Of a DNA stretch of 64,000 bases, positions 1 to 14,600 are shown piece by piece. The position numbers and the translations under genes are program-made. Numbering within the stretch: the first letter of the stretch is position 1; each line of letters opens with the position of its first letter. The notes beneath the pieces are model-generated. The model was not told the origin of the DNA. It ran no database searches and was given only the letters and a program-made list of their open reading frames with translations. The DNA is from Apium graveolens (lineage: Eukaryota; Streptophyta; Magnoliopsida; Apiales; Apiaceae), in the NCBI RefSeq assembly GCF_009905375.1, contig NW_027417524.1:83676-147675 (forward strand), given 5' to 3'.

Positions 1-2589
1 ATGTATATGATGTTAACATGTTAATTGCTATATATATGGTGGAAAGTGACTCTTATAGGGTACAAAGTGACTCTAATATGGTGAAACGTGACTTACATGG
101 TTGATTAGAACCAAAATGTGGAACAATATTGACTTATATGAAAGTAAAACTAAGAGGTGGTAAAAGTTGTCAAATTGGATGTATATGATGTCATCATGTT
201 AATTGTACAAATTTATGGTGGAAATTGACACTTATAGGGTGCAAAATGACTCTAATATGGTGAAAAATGACTTACAAGGTTGATTAGAGCCAAAATGTAG
301 AACAAAATTAACTTGTATGAAAGTGGCATTAAAAGGTGGTAAAATCACGTCAAATTGGATGTATATGATGTTAACATGTTAATTGTATAAATATATGGTG
401 GCAATTGACACTTATAGGGTGCAAAGTGACTCTAATATGGTGAAAAATGACTTACATGATTGATTAGAGCCAAAATGTGGAACACAATTAACTTGTATGA
501 AAGTGGCATTAATAGGTGGTAAAAGGATGTCAAATTGGATGTATCTGATGTTCACATGTTAATTGCTATATTTATGGTGGAAAATAACTCTTATAAGGTG
601 CAAAATGACTCTAATATGGTGAAACGTGACTTACATGGTTGAGTAGAACCAAAATGTGTAACAATATTGACTTATATGAAAGTGGAACTAAGAGGTGGTA
701 AAAGATGTCATATTGGATGTATATGATGTTCACATGTTAATTATACAAATATATGGTGGAAAGTGACTATTACAGGGTGCAAAGTGACTCTAATATGGTG
801 GAAAGTGACTTACATGGTTGATTAGAGCCAAAATGTAGAACAAAATTAACTTGTATGAAAGTGGCATTAATAGGTGGTAAAATGATGTCAAATTGGATGT
901 ATATGATGTTCACATGTTAATTATACAAATATATGGTGGAAAGTGACTATTATAGGGTGCAAAGTGACTCTAATATGGTGAAAAACGACTTACATGATTG
1001 ATTAGAGCCAATTGTGGAAAAAAATTAACTTGTATCAAAGTGGCATTAATAGGTGGAAAAAGATTTCAAATTGGATGTATATGATGTTAACATGTTAATT
1101 GCTATATATATGATGGAAAGTGACTCTTATAGGGTGCAAAGTGACTCTACTATGGTGAAACGTGACTTGCATGGTTGATTATAACCAAAATGTGGAACAA
1201 TATTGACTTATATGAAAGTGGAACTAAGAGGTGGTAAAAGATGTCCAATTGGATGTATATGATGTTAGCATGTTAATTATACAAATATATGGTGGAAAGT
1301 GACTATTATAGGGTGCAAAGTGACTCTAATATGGTGGAAAGTGACTTACATGGTTGATTAGAGCCAAAATGTAGAACAAAATTAACTTGTATGAAAGTGG
1401 CATTAATAGGTGGTAAAATGATGTCAAATTGGATATATATGATGTTCACATGTTAATTATACAAATATATGGTGGAAAGTGACTATTATAGGGTGCAAAG
1501 TGACTCTAATATAGTGGAAAGTGACTTACATGGTTGATTAGAGCCAAAATGTAGAACAAAATTAACTTGTATGAAAGTGGCATTAATAGGTGGTAAAATG
1601 ACGTTAAATTGGATGTATATGATGTTAACATGTTAATTGTACAGATATATGGTGGAAATTGACACTTATAGGGTGCAAAGTGACTCTAATATGGTGAAAA
1701 ATGATTTACATGATTGATTAGAGCGAAATGTGGAAGAAAATTAAATTGTATGAAAGTGGCATTAATAGGTGGTAAAAGGATGTCAAATTGGATGTATATG
1801 ATGTTAACATGTTAATTATTATATATATGGTGGAAAGTGACTCTTATAGGGTGCAAAGTGACTCTAATATGGTTAAATGTGACTTACATGGTGGATTAGA
1901 ACCAAAATGTGGAACAATATTGACTTATATGAAAGTGGAACTAAGAGGTGGTAAAAGATGTCAAATTGGATTTATATGATGTTAGCATGTTAATTGTACA
2001 AATTTATGGTGGAAATTGACACTTATAGGGTGCAAAGTGACTCTAATATGGTGATATATGACTTACATGGTTGATTAAAGCCAAAATGTAGAACAAAATT
2101 AACTTGTATGAAAGTGGCATTAATAGGTGGTAAAAGGATGTCAAATTGGATGTATATGATGTTCACATGTTAATTGCTATATATATATGGTGGTAAGTGA
2201 CTCTTATAGGGTGCAAAATGACTCTAATATGGTAAAACGTGACTTAAATGGTTGATTAGAACCAAAATGTGGAACAATATTGACTTGTATGAAAGTGGAA
2301 CTAAGAGGTGGTAAAAGGATGTCAAATTGGATGTATATGATGTTAGCATGTTAATTATACAAATATATGGTGGAAAGTGACTATTATAGGGTGCAAAGTG
2401 ACTCTAATATTGTGGAAAGTGACTTACATGGTTGATTAGAGCCAAAATATAGAACAAAATTAACTTGTTTGAAAGTGGCATTAATAGGTGGTAAAATGAT
2501 GTCAAATTGGATGTATATGATGTTAACATGTTAATTGTACAAATATATGGTGGAAATTGTCACTTATAGGGTGCAAAGTGACTCTAATA

Positions 2590-5500
2590 TGATGAAAAAT
2601 GACTTACATGATTGATTAGAGCCAAATGTGGAAGAAAATTAAATTGTATGAAAGTGGCAGTAATAGGTGGTAAAAGGATGTCAAATTGGATGTATATGAT
2701 GTTAACATGTTAATTGCTATATATATGGTGGAAAGTGACTCTTATGGGGTGCAAAGTGACTCTAATATGGTGAAACGTGACTTGCATGGTTAATTAGAAC
2801 CAAAATGTGGAACAATATTGACTTATATGAAAGTGGAACTAAGAGGTGGTAAAAGATGTCAAATTGGATGTATATGATGTTAGCATGTTAATTGTACAAA
2901 TTTATGGTGGAAACTGACACTTATAGGGTGCAAAGTGACTCTAATATGGTGATAAATGACTTACATGGTTTATTAGAGCCAAAATGTAGAACAAAATTAA
3001 CTTGTATGAAAGTGGCATTAATAGGTTGTAAAATGATGTCAAATTGGATGTATATGATGTTAACATGTTAATTGTACAAATATATGGTGGAAATTGTCAC
3101 TTATAGGGTGCAAAGTGACTCTAATATGGTGAAAAATGACTTACATGATTGATTAGAGCCAAACGTGGAAGAAAATTAAATTGTATGAAAGTGGCAGTAA
3201 TAGGTGGTAAAAGGATGTCAAATTGGATGTATATGATGTTAACATGTTAATTGCTATATATATGGTGGAAAGTGACTCTTATAGGGTGCAAAGTGACTCT
3301 AATATGGTGAAATGTGACTTGCATGGTTGATTAGAACCAAAATGTGGAACAATATTGACTTATATGAAAGTGGAACTAAGAGGTGGTAAAAGATGTCAAA
3401 TTGGATGTATATGATGTTAGCATGTTAATTGTACAAATTTATGGTGGAAATTGACACTTATCGGGTGCAAAGTGACTCTAATATGGTGATAAATGACTTA
3501 CATTGTGGATTAGAGCCAAAATGTAGAACAAAATTAACTTGTATGAAAGTGGCATTAATAGGTGGTAAAAGGAAGTCAAATTGGATGTATATGATGTTCA
3601 CATGTTAATTGCTATATATATGGTGGTAAGTGACTCTTATAGGGTGCAAAATGACTCTAATATGGTGTAACGTGACTTAAATGGTTGATTAGAACCAAAA
3701 TGTGGAACAATATTGACTTGTATGAAAGTGGAACTAAGAGGTGGTAAAAGGATGTCAAATTGGATGTATATGATGTTAGCATATTAATTATACAAATATA
3801 TGGTGGAAAGTGACTATTATAGGGTGCAAAGTGACTCTAATATTGTGGAAAGTGACTTACATGGTTGATTAGAGCCAAAATGTAGAACAAAATTAACTTG
3901 TATGAAAGTAGCATTAATAGGTGGTAAAATGATGTCAAATTGGATGTATATGATGTTAACATGTTAATTGTACAAATATATGGTGGAAATTGTCACTTAT
4001 AGGGTGAAAAGTGACTCTAATATGGTGAAAAATGACTTACATGATTGATTAGAGCCAAATGTGGAAGAAAATTAACTTGTATGAAAGTGGCAGTAATAGG
4101 TGGTAAAAAGATGTCAAATTGGATGTATATGATGTTAACATGTTAATTGCTATATATATGGTGGAAAGTGACTCTTATAGGGTGCAAATTGACTCTAATA
4201 TGGTGAAACGTGACTTGCATGGTTGAATAGAACCAAAATGTGGAACAATATTGACTTATATGAAAGTGGAACTAAGAGGTGATAAAAGTTGTCAAATCGG
4301 ATGTATATGATGTCAGAATGTTAATTGTGCAAATTTATGGTGGAAATTGACACTTATAGGGTGCAAAATGACTCTAATATTGTGAAAAATGACTTACATG
4401 GTTGATTAGAGCCAAAATGTAGAACAAAATTAACTTGTATGAAAGTGGCATTAATAGGTGGTAAAATCACGTCAAATTGGATGTATATGATATTAACATG
4501 TTAATTGTACAAATATATGGTAGCAATTGACGCTTATAGGGTGCAAAGTGACTCTAATGTGGTGAAAAATGACTTACATGATTGATTAGAGCCAAAATGT
4601 GGAACACAATTAACTTGTATGAAAGTGGCATTAATAGGTGGTAAAAGGATGTAAAATTGGATGTAGATGATGTTCACATGTTAATTGCTATATTTATGGT
4701 GGAAAATAACTCTTATAAGGTGCAAAATGACTCTAATATGGTGAAACGTGACTTACATGGTTGATTAGAACCAAAATGTGTAACAATATTGACTTATATG
4801 AAAGTGGAACTAAGAGGTGGTAAAAGATGTCAAATTGGATGTATATGATGTTCACATGTTAATTATACAAATATATGGTGGAAAGTGACTATTACAGGGT
4901 GCAAAGTGACTCTAATATGGTGGGAAGTGACTTACATGGTTGATTAGAGCCAAAATGTAGAACAAAATTAATATGTATGAAAGTGGCATTAGTAGGTGGT
5001 AAAATGATGTCAAATTGGATGTATATGATGTTCACATGTTAATTATACAAATATATGGTGGAAAATGACTATTATAGGGTGCAAAGTGACTCTAATATGG
5101 TGGACAGTGACTTACATGGTTGATGAGACCCAAAATGTGGAACAATATTGACTTATAAGAAAGTGGAACTAAGAGGTGGTAAAAGATGTCAAATTGGATG
5201 TATATGATGTTAGCATGTTAATTGTACAAATATATGGTGGAAATTAACACTTATAGGATGCAAAGTGACTCCAATATGGTGATGAATGACTTACACGGTT
5301 GATTAGAGCCAAAATATGGAACAAAATTAACTTGTATGAAAGTGGCATTACTAGGTGGTAAAAGGATGTCAAATTGGATGTATATGATGTTCACATGTTA
5401 ATTATACAAATATATGGTGGAAAGTGACTATTATAGGGTGCAAAGTGAGTCTAATATTGTGGAAAGTGATATACATGGTTGATAAGAGCCAAAATGTAGA

Positions 5501-6709
5501 ACAAAATTAATTTGTATGAAAGTGGCATTAATAGGTGGTAAAATGATGTCAAATTGGATGTATATGATGTTAACATGTTAATTGTACAGATATATGGTGG
5601 AAATTGACTTATAGGGTGCAAAGTGACTCTAATATGGTGAAAAATGACTTACATGATTAATTAGAGCCAAATGTGGAAAAAAATTAACTTGTATGAAAGT
5701 GGCATTAATAGGTGGTAAATTCACGTCAAATTGGATGTATATGATGTTAACATGTTAATTGTACAAATATATGGTGGAAATTGGCACTTATAAGGTGCAA
5801 AGTGACTCTAATATGCCGAAAAAATGACTTACATGGTTGATTAGAGCCAAAATGTGGAACAAAATTAACTTGTATGAAAGTGGCATTAATATGTGGTAAA
5901 AGGATGTCAAATTGGATGTATATGATGTTAACATGTTAATTGCTATATATATGGTGGAAAGTGACTCTTATAGGGTGCAAAGTGTCTCGCATATGGTGAA
6001 ACGTGACTTACATGGTTGATTAGAACCAAAATGTGGAACAATATTGACTTATATGAAAGTGGAACTAAGAGGTGGTAAAAGATGTCAAATTGGATGTATA
6101 TGATGTTAGCATGTTAATTATACAAATATATGGTGGAAAGTGACTATTATAGGGTGCAAAGTGACTCTAATATGGTGGAAAGTGACTTACATGGTTAATT
6201 AGAGCCGAAATGTAGAACAAAATTAACTTGTATAAAAGTGGCATTAATAGGTGGTAAAATAATGTCAAATTGGATGTATATGATGTTAACATAATAATTG
6301 TACAAATATATGGTGGAAATTGACACTTATAGGGTGCAAAGTGACTCTAATATGGTGAAAAATGATTTACATGATTGATTAGAGCCAAATGTGGAAGAAA
6401 ATTAAATTGTATGAAAGTTGCATTAATAGGTGGTAAAAGGATGTCAAATTGGATGTATATGATGTTAACATGTTAATTGTTATATATATGGTGGAAAGTG
6501 ACTCTTATAGGGTGCAAAGTGACTCTAATATGGTGAAACGTGACTTGCATGGTTGATTAGAACCAAAATGTGGAACAATATTGACTTATAAGAAAGTGGA
6601 ACTAAGAGGTGGTAAAAGTTGTCAAATTGGATGTATATGATGTCAGCATGTTAATTGTACAAATTTATGGTGGAAATTGACACTTATAGGGTGCAAAGTG
6701 ACTCTAATA
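2590..6709 (+). repeat. 4120-bp higher-order block, copy 1
   Basis: First of three near-identical blocks of about 23 monomers. Diagnostic variants recur at an exact 4120-bp offset: GTGATAAATGACTTACATTG at about 3486 and again at about 7606, and the GATGAAAAATG variant at about 2590 and 6710. The only differences noticed are single bases and homopolymer lengths, such as the A run after ATGCCG at 5816 against 9936. Block edges are placed where similarity to the next copy begins and may be off by some 30 bp. Confidence 0.88.
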
Positions 6710-9700
6710 TGATGAAAAATGACTTACATGATTGATTAGAGCCAAATGTGGAAGAAAATTAAATTGTATGAAAGTGGCAGTAATAGGTGGTAAAAGGATG
6801 TCAAATTGGATGTATATGATGTTAACATGTTAATTGCTATATATATGGTGGAAAGTGACTCTTATGGGGTGCAAAGTGACTCTAATATGGTGAAACGTGA
6901 CTTGCATGGTTAATTAGAACCAAAATGTGGAACAATATTGACTTATATGAAAGTGGAACTAAGAGGTGGTAAAAGATGTCAAATTGGATGTATATGATGT
7001 TAGCATGTTAATTGTACAAATTTATGGTGGAAACTGACACTTATAGGGTGCAAAGTGACTCTAATATGGTGATAAATGACTTACATGGTTTATTAGAGCC
7101 AAAATGTAGAACAAAATTAACTTGTATGAAAGTGGCATTAATAGGTTGTAAAATGATGTCAAATTGGATGTATATGATGTTAACATGTTAATTGTACAAA
7201 TATATGGTGGAAATTGTCACTTATAGGGTGCAAAGTGACTCTAATATGGTGAAAAATGACTTACATGATTGATTAGAGCCAAACGTGGAAGAAAATTAAA
7301 TTGTATGAAAGTGGCAGTAATAGGTGGTAAAAGGATGTCAAATTGGATGTATATGATGTTAACATGTTAATTGCTATATATATGGTGGAAAGTGACTCTT
7401 ATAGGGTGCAAAGTGACTCTAATATGGTGAAATGTGACTTGCATGGTTGATTAGAACCAAAATGTGGAACAATATTGACTTATATGAAAGTGGAACTAAG
7501 AGGTGGTAAAAGATGTCAAATTGGATGTATATGATGTTAGCATGTTAATTGTACAAATTTATGGTGGAAATTGACACTTATCGGGTGCAAAGTGACTCTA
7601 ATATGGTGATAAATGACTTACATTGTGGATTAGAGCCAAAATGTAGAACAAAATTAACTTGTATGAAAGTGGCATTAATAGGTGGTAAAAGGAAGTCAAA
7701 TTGGATGTATATGATGTTCACATGTTAATTGCTATATATATGGTGGTAAGTGACTCTTATAGGGTGCAAAATGACTCTAATATGGTGTAACGTGACTTAA
7801 ATGGTTGATTAGAACCAAAATGTGGAACAATATTGACTTGTATGAAAGTGGAACTAAGAGGTGGTAAAAGGATGTCAAATTGGATGTATATGATGTTAGC
7901 ATATTAATTATACAAATATATGGTGGAAAGTGACTATTATAGGGTGCAAAGTGACTCTAATATTGTGGAAAGTGACTTACATGGTTGATTAGAGCCAAAA
8001 TGTAGAACAAAATTAACTTGTATGAAAGTAGCATTAATAGGTGGTAAAATGATGTCAAATTGGATGTATATGATGTTAACATGTTAATTGTACAAATATA
8101 TGGTGGAAATTGTCACTTATAGGGTGAAAAGTGACTCTAATATGGTGAAAAATGACTTACATGATTGATTAGAGCCAAATGTGGAAGAAAATTAACTTGT
8201 ATGAAAGTGGCAGTAATAGGTGGTAGAAAGATGTCAAATTGGATGTATATGATGTTAACATGTTAATTGCTATATATATGGTGGAAAGTGACTCTTATAG
8301 GGTGCAAATTGACTCTAATATGGTGAAACGTGACTTGCATGGTTGAATAGAACCAAAATGTGGAACAATATTGACTTATATGAAAGTGGAACTAAGAGGT
8401 GATAAAAGTTGTCAAATCGGATGTATATGATGTCAGAATGTTAATTGTGCAAATTTATGGTGGAAATTGACACTTATAGGGTGCAAAATGACTCTAATAT
8501 TGTGAAAAATGACTTACATGGTTGATTAGAGCCAAAATGTAGAACAAAATTAACTTGTATGAAAGTGGCATTAATAGGTGGTAAAATCACGTCAAATTGG
8601 ATGTATATGATATTAACATGTTAATTGTACAAATATATGGTAGCAATTGACGCTTATAGGGTGCAAAGTGACTCTAATGTGGTGAAAAATGACTTACATG
8701 ATTGATTAGAGCCAAAATGTGGAACACAATTAACTTGTATGAAAGTGGCATTAATAGGTGGTAAAAGGATGTAAAATTGGATGTAGATGATGTTCACATG
8801 TTAATTGCTATATTTATGGTGGAAAATAACTCTTATAAGGTGCAAAATGACTCTAATATGGTGAAACGTGACTTACATGGTTGATTAGAACCAAAATGTG
8901 TAACAATATTGACTTATATGAAAGTGGAACTAAGAGGTGGTAAAAGATGTCAAATTGGATGTATATGATGTTCACATGTTAATTATACAAATATATGGTG
9001 GAAAGTGACTATTACAGGGTGCAAAGTGACTCTAATATGGTGGGAAGTGACTTACATGGTTGATTAGAGCCAAAATGTAGAACAAAATTAATATGTATGA
9101 AAGTGGCATTAGTAGGTGGTAAAATGATGTCAAATTGGATGTATATGATGTTCACATGTTAATTATACAAATATATGGTGGAAAATGACTATTATAGGGT
9201 GCAAAGTGACTCTAATATGGTGGACAGTGACTTACATGGTTGATGAGACCCAAAATGTGGAACAATATTGACTTATAAGAAAGTGGAACTAAGAGGTGGT
9301 AAAAGATGTCAAATTGGATGTATATGATGTTAGCATGTTAATTGTACAAATATATGGTGGAAATTAACACTTATAGGATGCAAAGTGACTCCAATATGGT
9401 GATGAATGACTTACACGGTTGATTAGAGCCAAAATATGGAACAAAATTAACTTGTATGAAAGTGGCATTACTAGGTGGTAAAAGGATGTCAAATTGGATG
9501 TATATGATGTTCACATGTTAATTATACAAATATATGGTGGAAAGTGACTATTATAGGGTGCAAAGTGAGTCTAATATTGTGGAAAGTGATATACATGGTT
9601 GATAAGAGCCAAAATGTAGAACAAAATTAATTTGTATGAAAGTGGCATTAATAGGTGGTAAAATGATGTCAAATTGGATGTATATGATGTTAACATGTTA

Positions 9701-10829
9701 ATTGTACAGATATATGGTGGAAATTGACTTATAGGGTGCAAAGTGACTCTAATATGGTGAAAAATGACTTACATGATTAATTAGAGCCAAATGTGGAAAA
9801 AAATTAACTTGTATGAAAGTGGCATTAATAGGTGGTAAATTCACGTCAAATTGGATGTATATGATGTTAACATGTTAATTGTACAAATATATGGTGGAAA
9901 TTGGCACTTATAAGGTGCAAAGTGACTCTAATATGCCGAAAAATGACTTACATGGTTGATTAGAGCCAAAATGTGGAACAAAATTAACTTGTATGAAAGT
10001 GGCATTAATATGTGGTAAAAGGATGTCAAATTGGATGTATATGATGTTAACATGTTAATTGCTATATATATGGTGGAAAGTGACTCTTATAGGGTGCAAA
10101 GTGTCTCGCATATGGTGAAACGTGACTTACATGGTTGATTAGAACCAAAATGTGGAACAATATTGACTTATATGAAAGTGGAACTAAGAGGTGGTAAAAG
10201 ATGTCAAATTGGATGTATATGATGTTAGCATGTTAATTATACAAATATATGGTGGAAAGTGACTATTATAGGGTGCAAAGTGACTCTAATATGGTGGAAA
10301 GTGACTTACATGGTTAATTAGAGCCGAAATGTAGAACAAAATTAACTTGTATAAAAGTGGCATTAATAGGTGGTAAAATAATGTCAAATTGGATGTATAT
10401 GATGTTAACATAATAATTGTACAAATATATGGTGGAAATTGACACTTATAGGGTGCAAAGTGACTCTAATATGGTGAAAAATGATTTACATGATTGATTA
10501 GAGCCAAATGTGGAAGAAAATTAAATTGTATGAAAGTTGCATTAATAGGTGGTAAAAGGATGTCAAATTGGATGTATATGATGTTAACATGTTAATTGTT
10601 ATATATATGGTGGAAAGTGACTCTTATAGGGTGCAAAGTGACTCTAATATGGTGAAACGTGACTTGCATGGTTGATTAGAACCAAAATGTGGAACAATAT
10701 TGACTTATAAGAAAGTGGAACTAAGAGGTGGTAAAAGTTGTCAAATTGGATGTATATGATGTCAGCATGTTAATTGTACAAATTTATGGTGGAAATTGAC
10801 ACTTATAGGGTGCAAAATGACTCTAATAT
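6710..10829 (+). repeat. 4120-bp higher-order block, copy 2
   Basis: Direct tandem continuation of copy 1. The joint near 6680-6710 keeps monomer phase, so it looks like a homologous unequal crossover inside the box region of a monomer and not an insertion. The sequence beyond its end (the variant AAAGGCGAACTAAGAGATGG at 10891) also follows copy 3, so copies 2 and 3 share their right flank while copy 1 does not. Confidence 0.88.
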
Positions 10830-11646
10830 GGTGAAAATTGATTTACATGGTTGATTAGAGCCAAAATGTGGAACAATATTGACTTATATAAAAGGCGAAC
10901 TAAGAGATGGTAAAAGATGTCAAATTGGATGTATATGATGTTAGCATGTTAATTGTACAAATTTATGGTGGAAATTGACACTTATAGGGTGCAAAGTGAC
11001 TCTAATATGGTGATAAATGACATGCATGGTTGATTAGAGCCAAAATGTAGAACAAAATTAACTTGTATGAAAGTGGCATTAATAGGTGGTAAAAGGATGT
11101 CAAATTGGATATATATGATGTTCACATGTTAATTGCTATATATATGGTGGTAAGTGACTCTTATAGGGTGCAAAATGACTCTAATATGGTGAAATGTGAC
11201 TTAAATGGTTGATTAGAACCAAAATGTGGAACAATATTGACTTGTATGAAAGTGGAACTAAGAGGTGGTAAAAGGATGTCAAATTGGATGTATATGATGT
11301 TAGCATGTTAATTATACAAATATATGGTTGAAAGTGACTATTATAGGGTGCAAAATGACTCTAATATTGTGGAAAGTGACTTACATGGTTGATTAGAGCC
11401 AAAATATAGAACACAATTAACTTGTATGAAAGTGGCATTAATAGGTGGTAAAATGATGTCAAATTGGATGTATACGATGTTAACATGTTAATTGTACAAA
11501 TATATGGTGGAAATTGTCACTTATAGGGTGCAAAGTGACTCTAATATGGTGAAAAATGACTTACATGATTGATTAGAGCCAAATGTTGAAGAAAATTAAA
11601 TTGTATGAAAGTGGCAGTAATAGGTGGTAAAAGGATGTCAAATTGG

Positions 11647-14600
11647 ATGTATATGATGTTAACATGTTAATTGCTATATATATGGTGGAAAGTGACTCTT
11701 ATAGGGTGCAAAGTGACTCTAACATGGTGAAACGTGACTTGCATGGTTGATTAGAACCAAAATGTGGAACAATATTGACTTATAAGAAAGTGGAACTAAG
11801 AGGTGGTAAAAGTTGTCAAATTGGATGTATATGATGTCAGCATGTTAATTGTACAAATTTATGGTGGAAATTGACACTTATAGGGTGCAATATGACTCTT
11901 ATATGGTGAAAATTACCTTACATGGTTGATTAGAGCCAAAATGTAGAACAAAATTAACTTTTATGAAAGTGACATTAAAAGGTGGTAAAATCACATCAAA
12001 TTGGATGTATATGATTTTAACATGTTAATTGTACAAATATATGGTGGCAATTAACGCTTATAGGGTGCAAAGTGACTCTAATATGGTGAAAAATGACTTA
12101 CATGATTGATTAGAGCCAAAATGTGGAACACAATTAACTTGTATGAAAGTGGCATTAATAGGTGGTAAAAGGATGTCAAATTGGATGTATATGATGTTCA
12201 CATGTTAATTGCTATATTTATGGTGGAAAATAACTCTTATAAGGTGCAAAATGACTCTAATATGGTCAAACGTGACTTACATGGTTGATTAGAACCAAAA
12301 TGTGTAACAATATTGACTTCTATGAAAGTGGAACTAAGAGGTGGTAAAAGATGTCAAATTGGATGTATATGATGTTCACATGTTAATTATACAAATATAT
12401 GGTGGAAAGTGACTATTACAAGGTGCAAAGTGACACTAATATGGTGGAAAGTGACTTACATGGTTGATTAGAGCCAAAATGTAGAACAAAATTAACTTGT
12501 ATGAAAGTGGCATTAATAGGTGGTAAAATGATGTCAAATTGGATGTATATGATGTTCACATGTTAATTATACAAATATATGGTGGAAAGTGACTATTATA
12601 GGGTGCAAAGTGACTCTAATATGGTGGAAAGTGACTTACATGGTTGATTAGAGCCAAAATGTAGAACAAAATTAACTTGTATAAAAGTGGCATTAATAGG
12701 TGGTAAAATGATGTCAAATTGGATGTATATGATGTTAACATGTTAATTGTACAGATATATGGTGGAAATTGACACTTATAGGGTGCAAAGTGACTCTAAT
12801 ATGGTGAAAAATGACTTACATGATTGATTAGAGCCAAATGTGGAAAAAAATTAACTTGTATCAAAGTGGCATTAATAGGTGGCAAAAGAGGTCAAATTGG
12901 ATGTATATGATGTTAACCTGTTAATTGCTATATATATGGTGGAAAGTGACTCTTATAGGGTGCAAAGTGACTCTAATATGGTGAAACGTGACTTGCATGG
13001 TTGATTAGAACCAAAATGTGGAACAATATTGACTTATATGAAAGTGGAACTAAGAGGTGGTAAAAGATGTCCAATTGGATGTATATGATGTTAGCATGTT
13101 AATTATACAAATATATGGTGGAAAGTGACTATTATAGGGTGCAAAGTGACTCTAATATGGTGGAAAGTGACTTACATGGTTGATTAGAGTCAAAATGTAG
13201 AACAAAATTAACTTGTATGAAAGTGGCATTAATAGGTGGTAAAATAATGTTAAATTGGATGTATATGATGTTAACATGTTAATTGTACAATTATATGGTG
13301 GAAATTGATACTTATAGGGTGCAAAGTGACTCTAATATGGTGAAAAATGATTTACATGATTGATTAGAGCGAAATGTGGAAGAAAATTAAATTGTATGAA
13401 AGTGGCATTAATAGGTGGTAAAAGGATGTCTAATTGGATGTATATGATGTTAACATGTTAATTATTATATATATGGTGGAAAGTGACTCTTATAGGGTGC
13501 AAAGTGACTCTAATATGGTTAAATGTGACTTACATGGTGGATTAGAACCAAAATGTGGAACAATATTGACTTATATGAAAGTGGAACTAAGAGGTGGTAA
13601 AAGATGTCAAATTGGATTTATATGATGTTAGCATGTTAATTGTACAAATTTATGGTGGAAATTGACACTTATAGGGTGCAAAGTGACTCTAATATGGTGA
13701 TATATGACTTACATGGTTGATTAAAGCCAAAATGTAGAACAAAATTAACTTGTATGAAAGTGGCATTAATAGGTGGTAAAAGGATGTCAAATTGGATGTA
13801 TATGATGTTCACATGTTAATTGCTATATATATATATGGTGGTAAGTGACTCTTATAGGGTGCAAAATGACTCTAATATGGTAAAACGTGACTTAAATGGT
13901 TGATTAGAACCAAAATGTGGAACAATATTGACTTGTATGAAAGTGGAACTAAGAGGTGGTAAAAGGATGTCAAATTGGATGTATATGATGTTAGCATGTT
14001 AATTATACAAATATATGGTGGAAAGTGACTATTATAGGGTGCAAAGTGACTCTAATATTGTGGAAAGTGACTTACATGGTTGATTAGAGCCAAAATATAG
14101 AACAAAATTAACTTGTTTGAAAGTGGCATTAATAGGTGGTAAAATGATGTCAAATTGGATGTATATGATGTTAACATGTTAATTGTACAAATATATGGTG
14201 GAAATTGTCACTTATAGGGTGCAAAGTGACTCTAATATGATGAAAAATGACTTACATGATTGATTAGAGCCAAATGTGGAAGAAAATTAAATTGTATGAA
14301 AGTGGCAGTAATAGGTGGTAAAAGGATGTCAAATTGGATGTATATGATGTTAACATGTTAATTGCTATATATATGGTGGAAAGTGACTCTTATGGGGTGC
14401 AAAGTGACTCTAATATGGTGAAACGTGACTTGCATGGTTAATTAGAACCAAAATGTGGAACAATATTGACTTATATGAAAGTGGAACTAAGAGGTGGTAA
14501 AAGATGTCAAATTGGATGTATATGATGTTAGCATGTTAATTGTACAAATTTATGGTGGAAACTGACACTTATAGGGTGCAAAGTGACTCTAATATGGTGA

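Noticed and set aside
1788..1979. 63-codon open frames in forward monomers (also 13434-13625, 21321-21512, 26786-26977)
   Set aside because: They are single monomers that lack stops in one frame. The two identical ones are identical because the DNA is a recent duplication. Neighbouring monomers carry stops in that frame and no start context or domain is seen.
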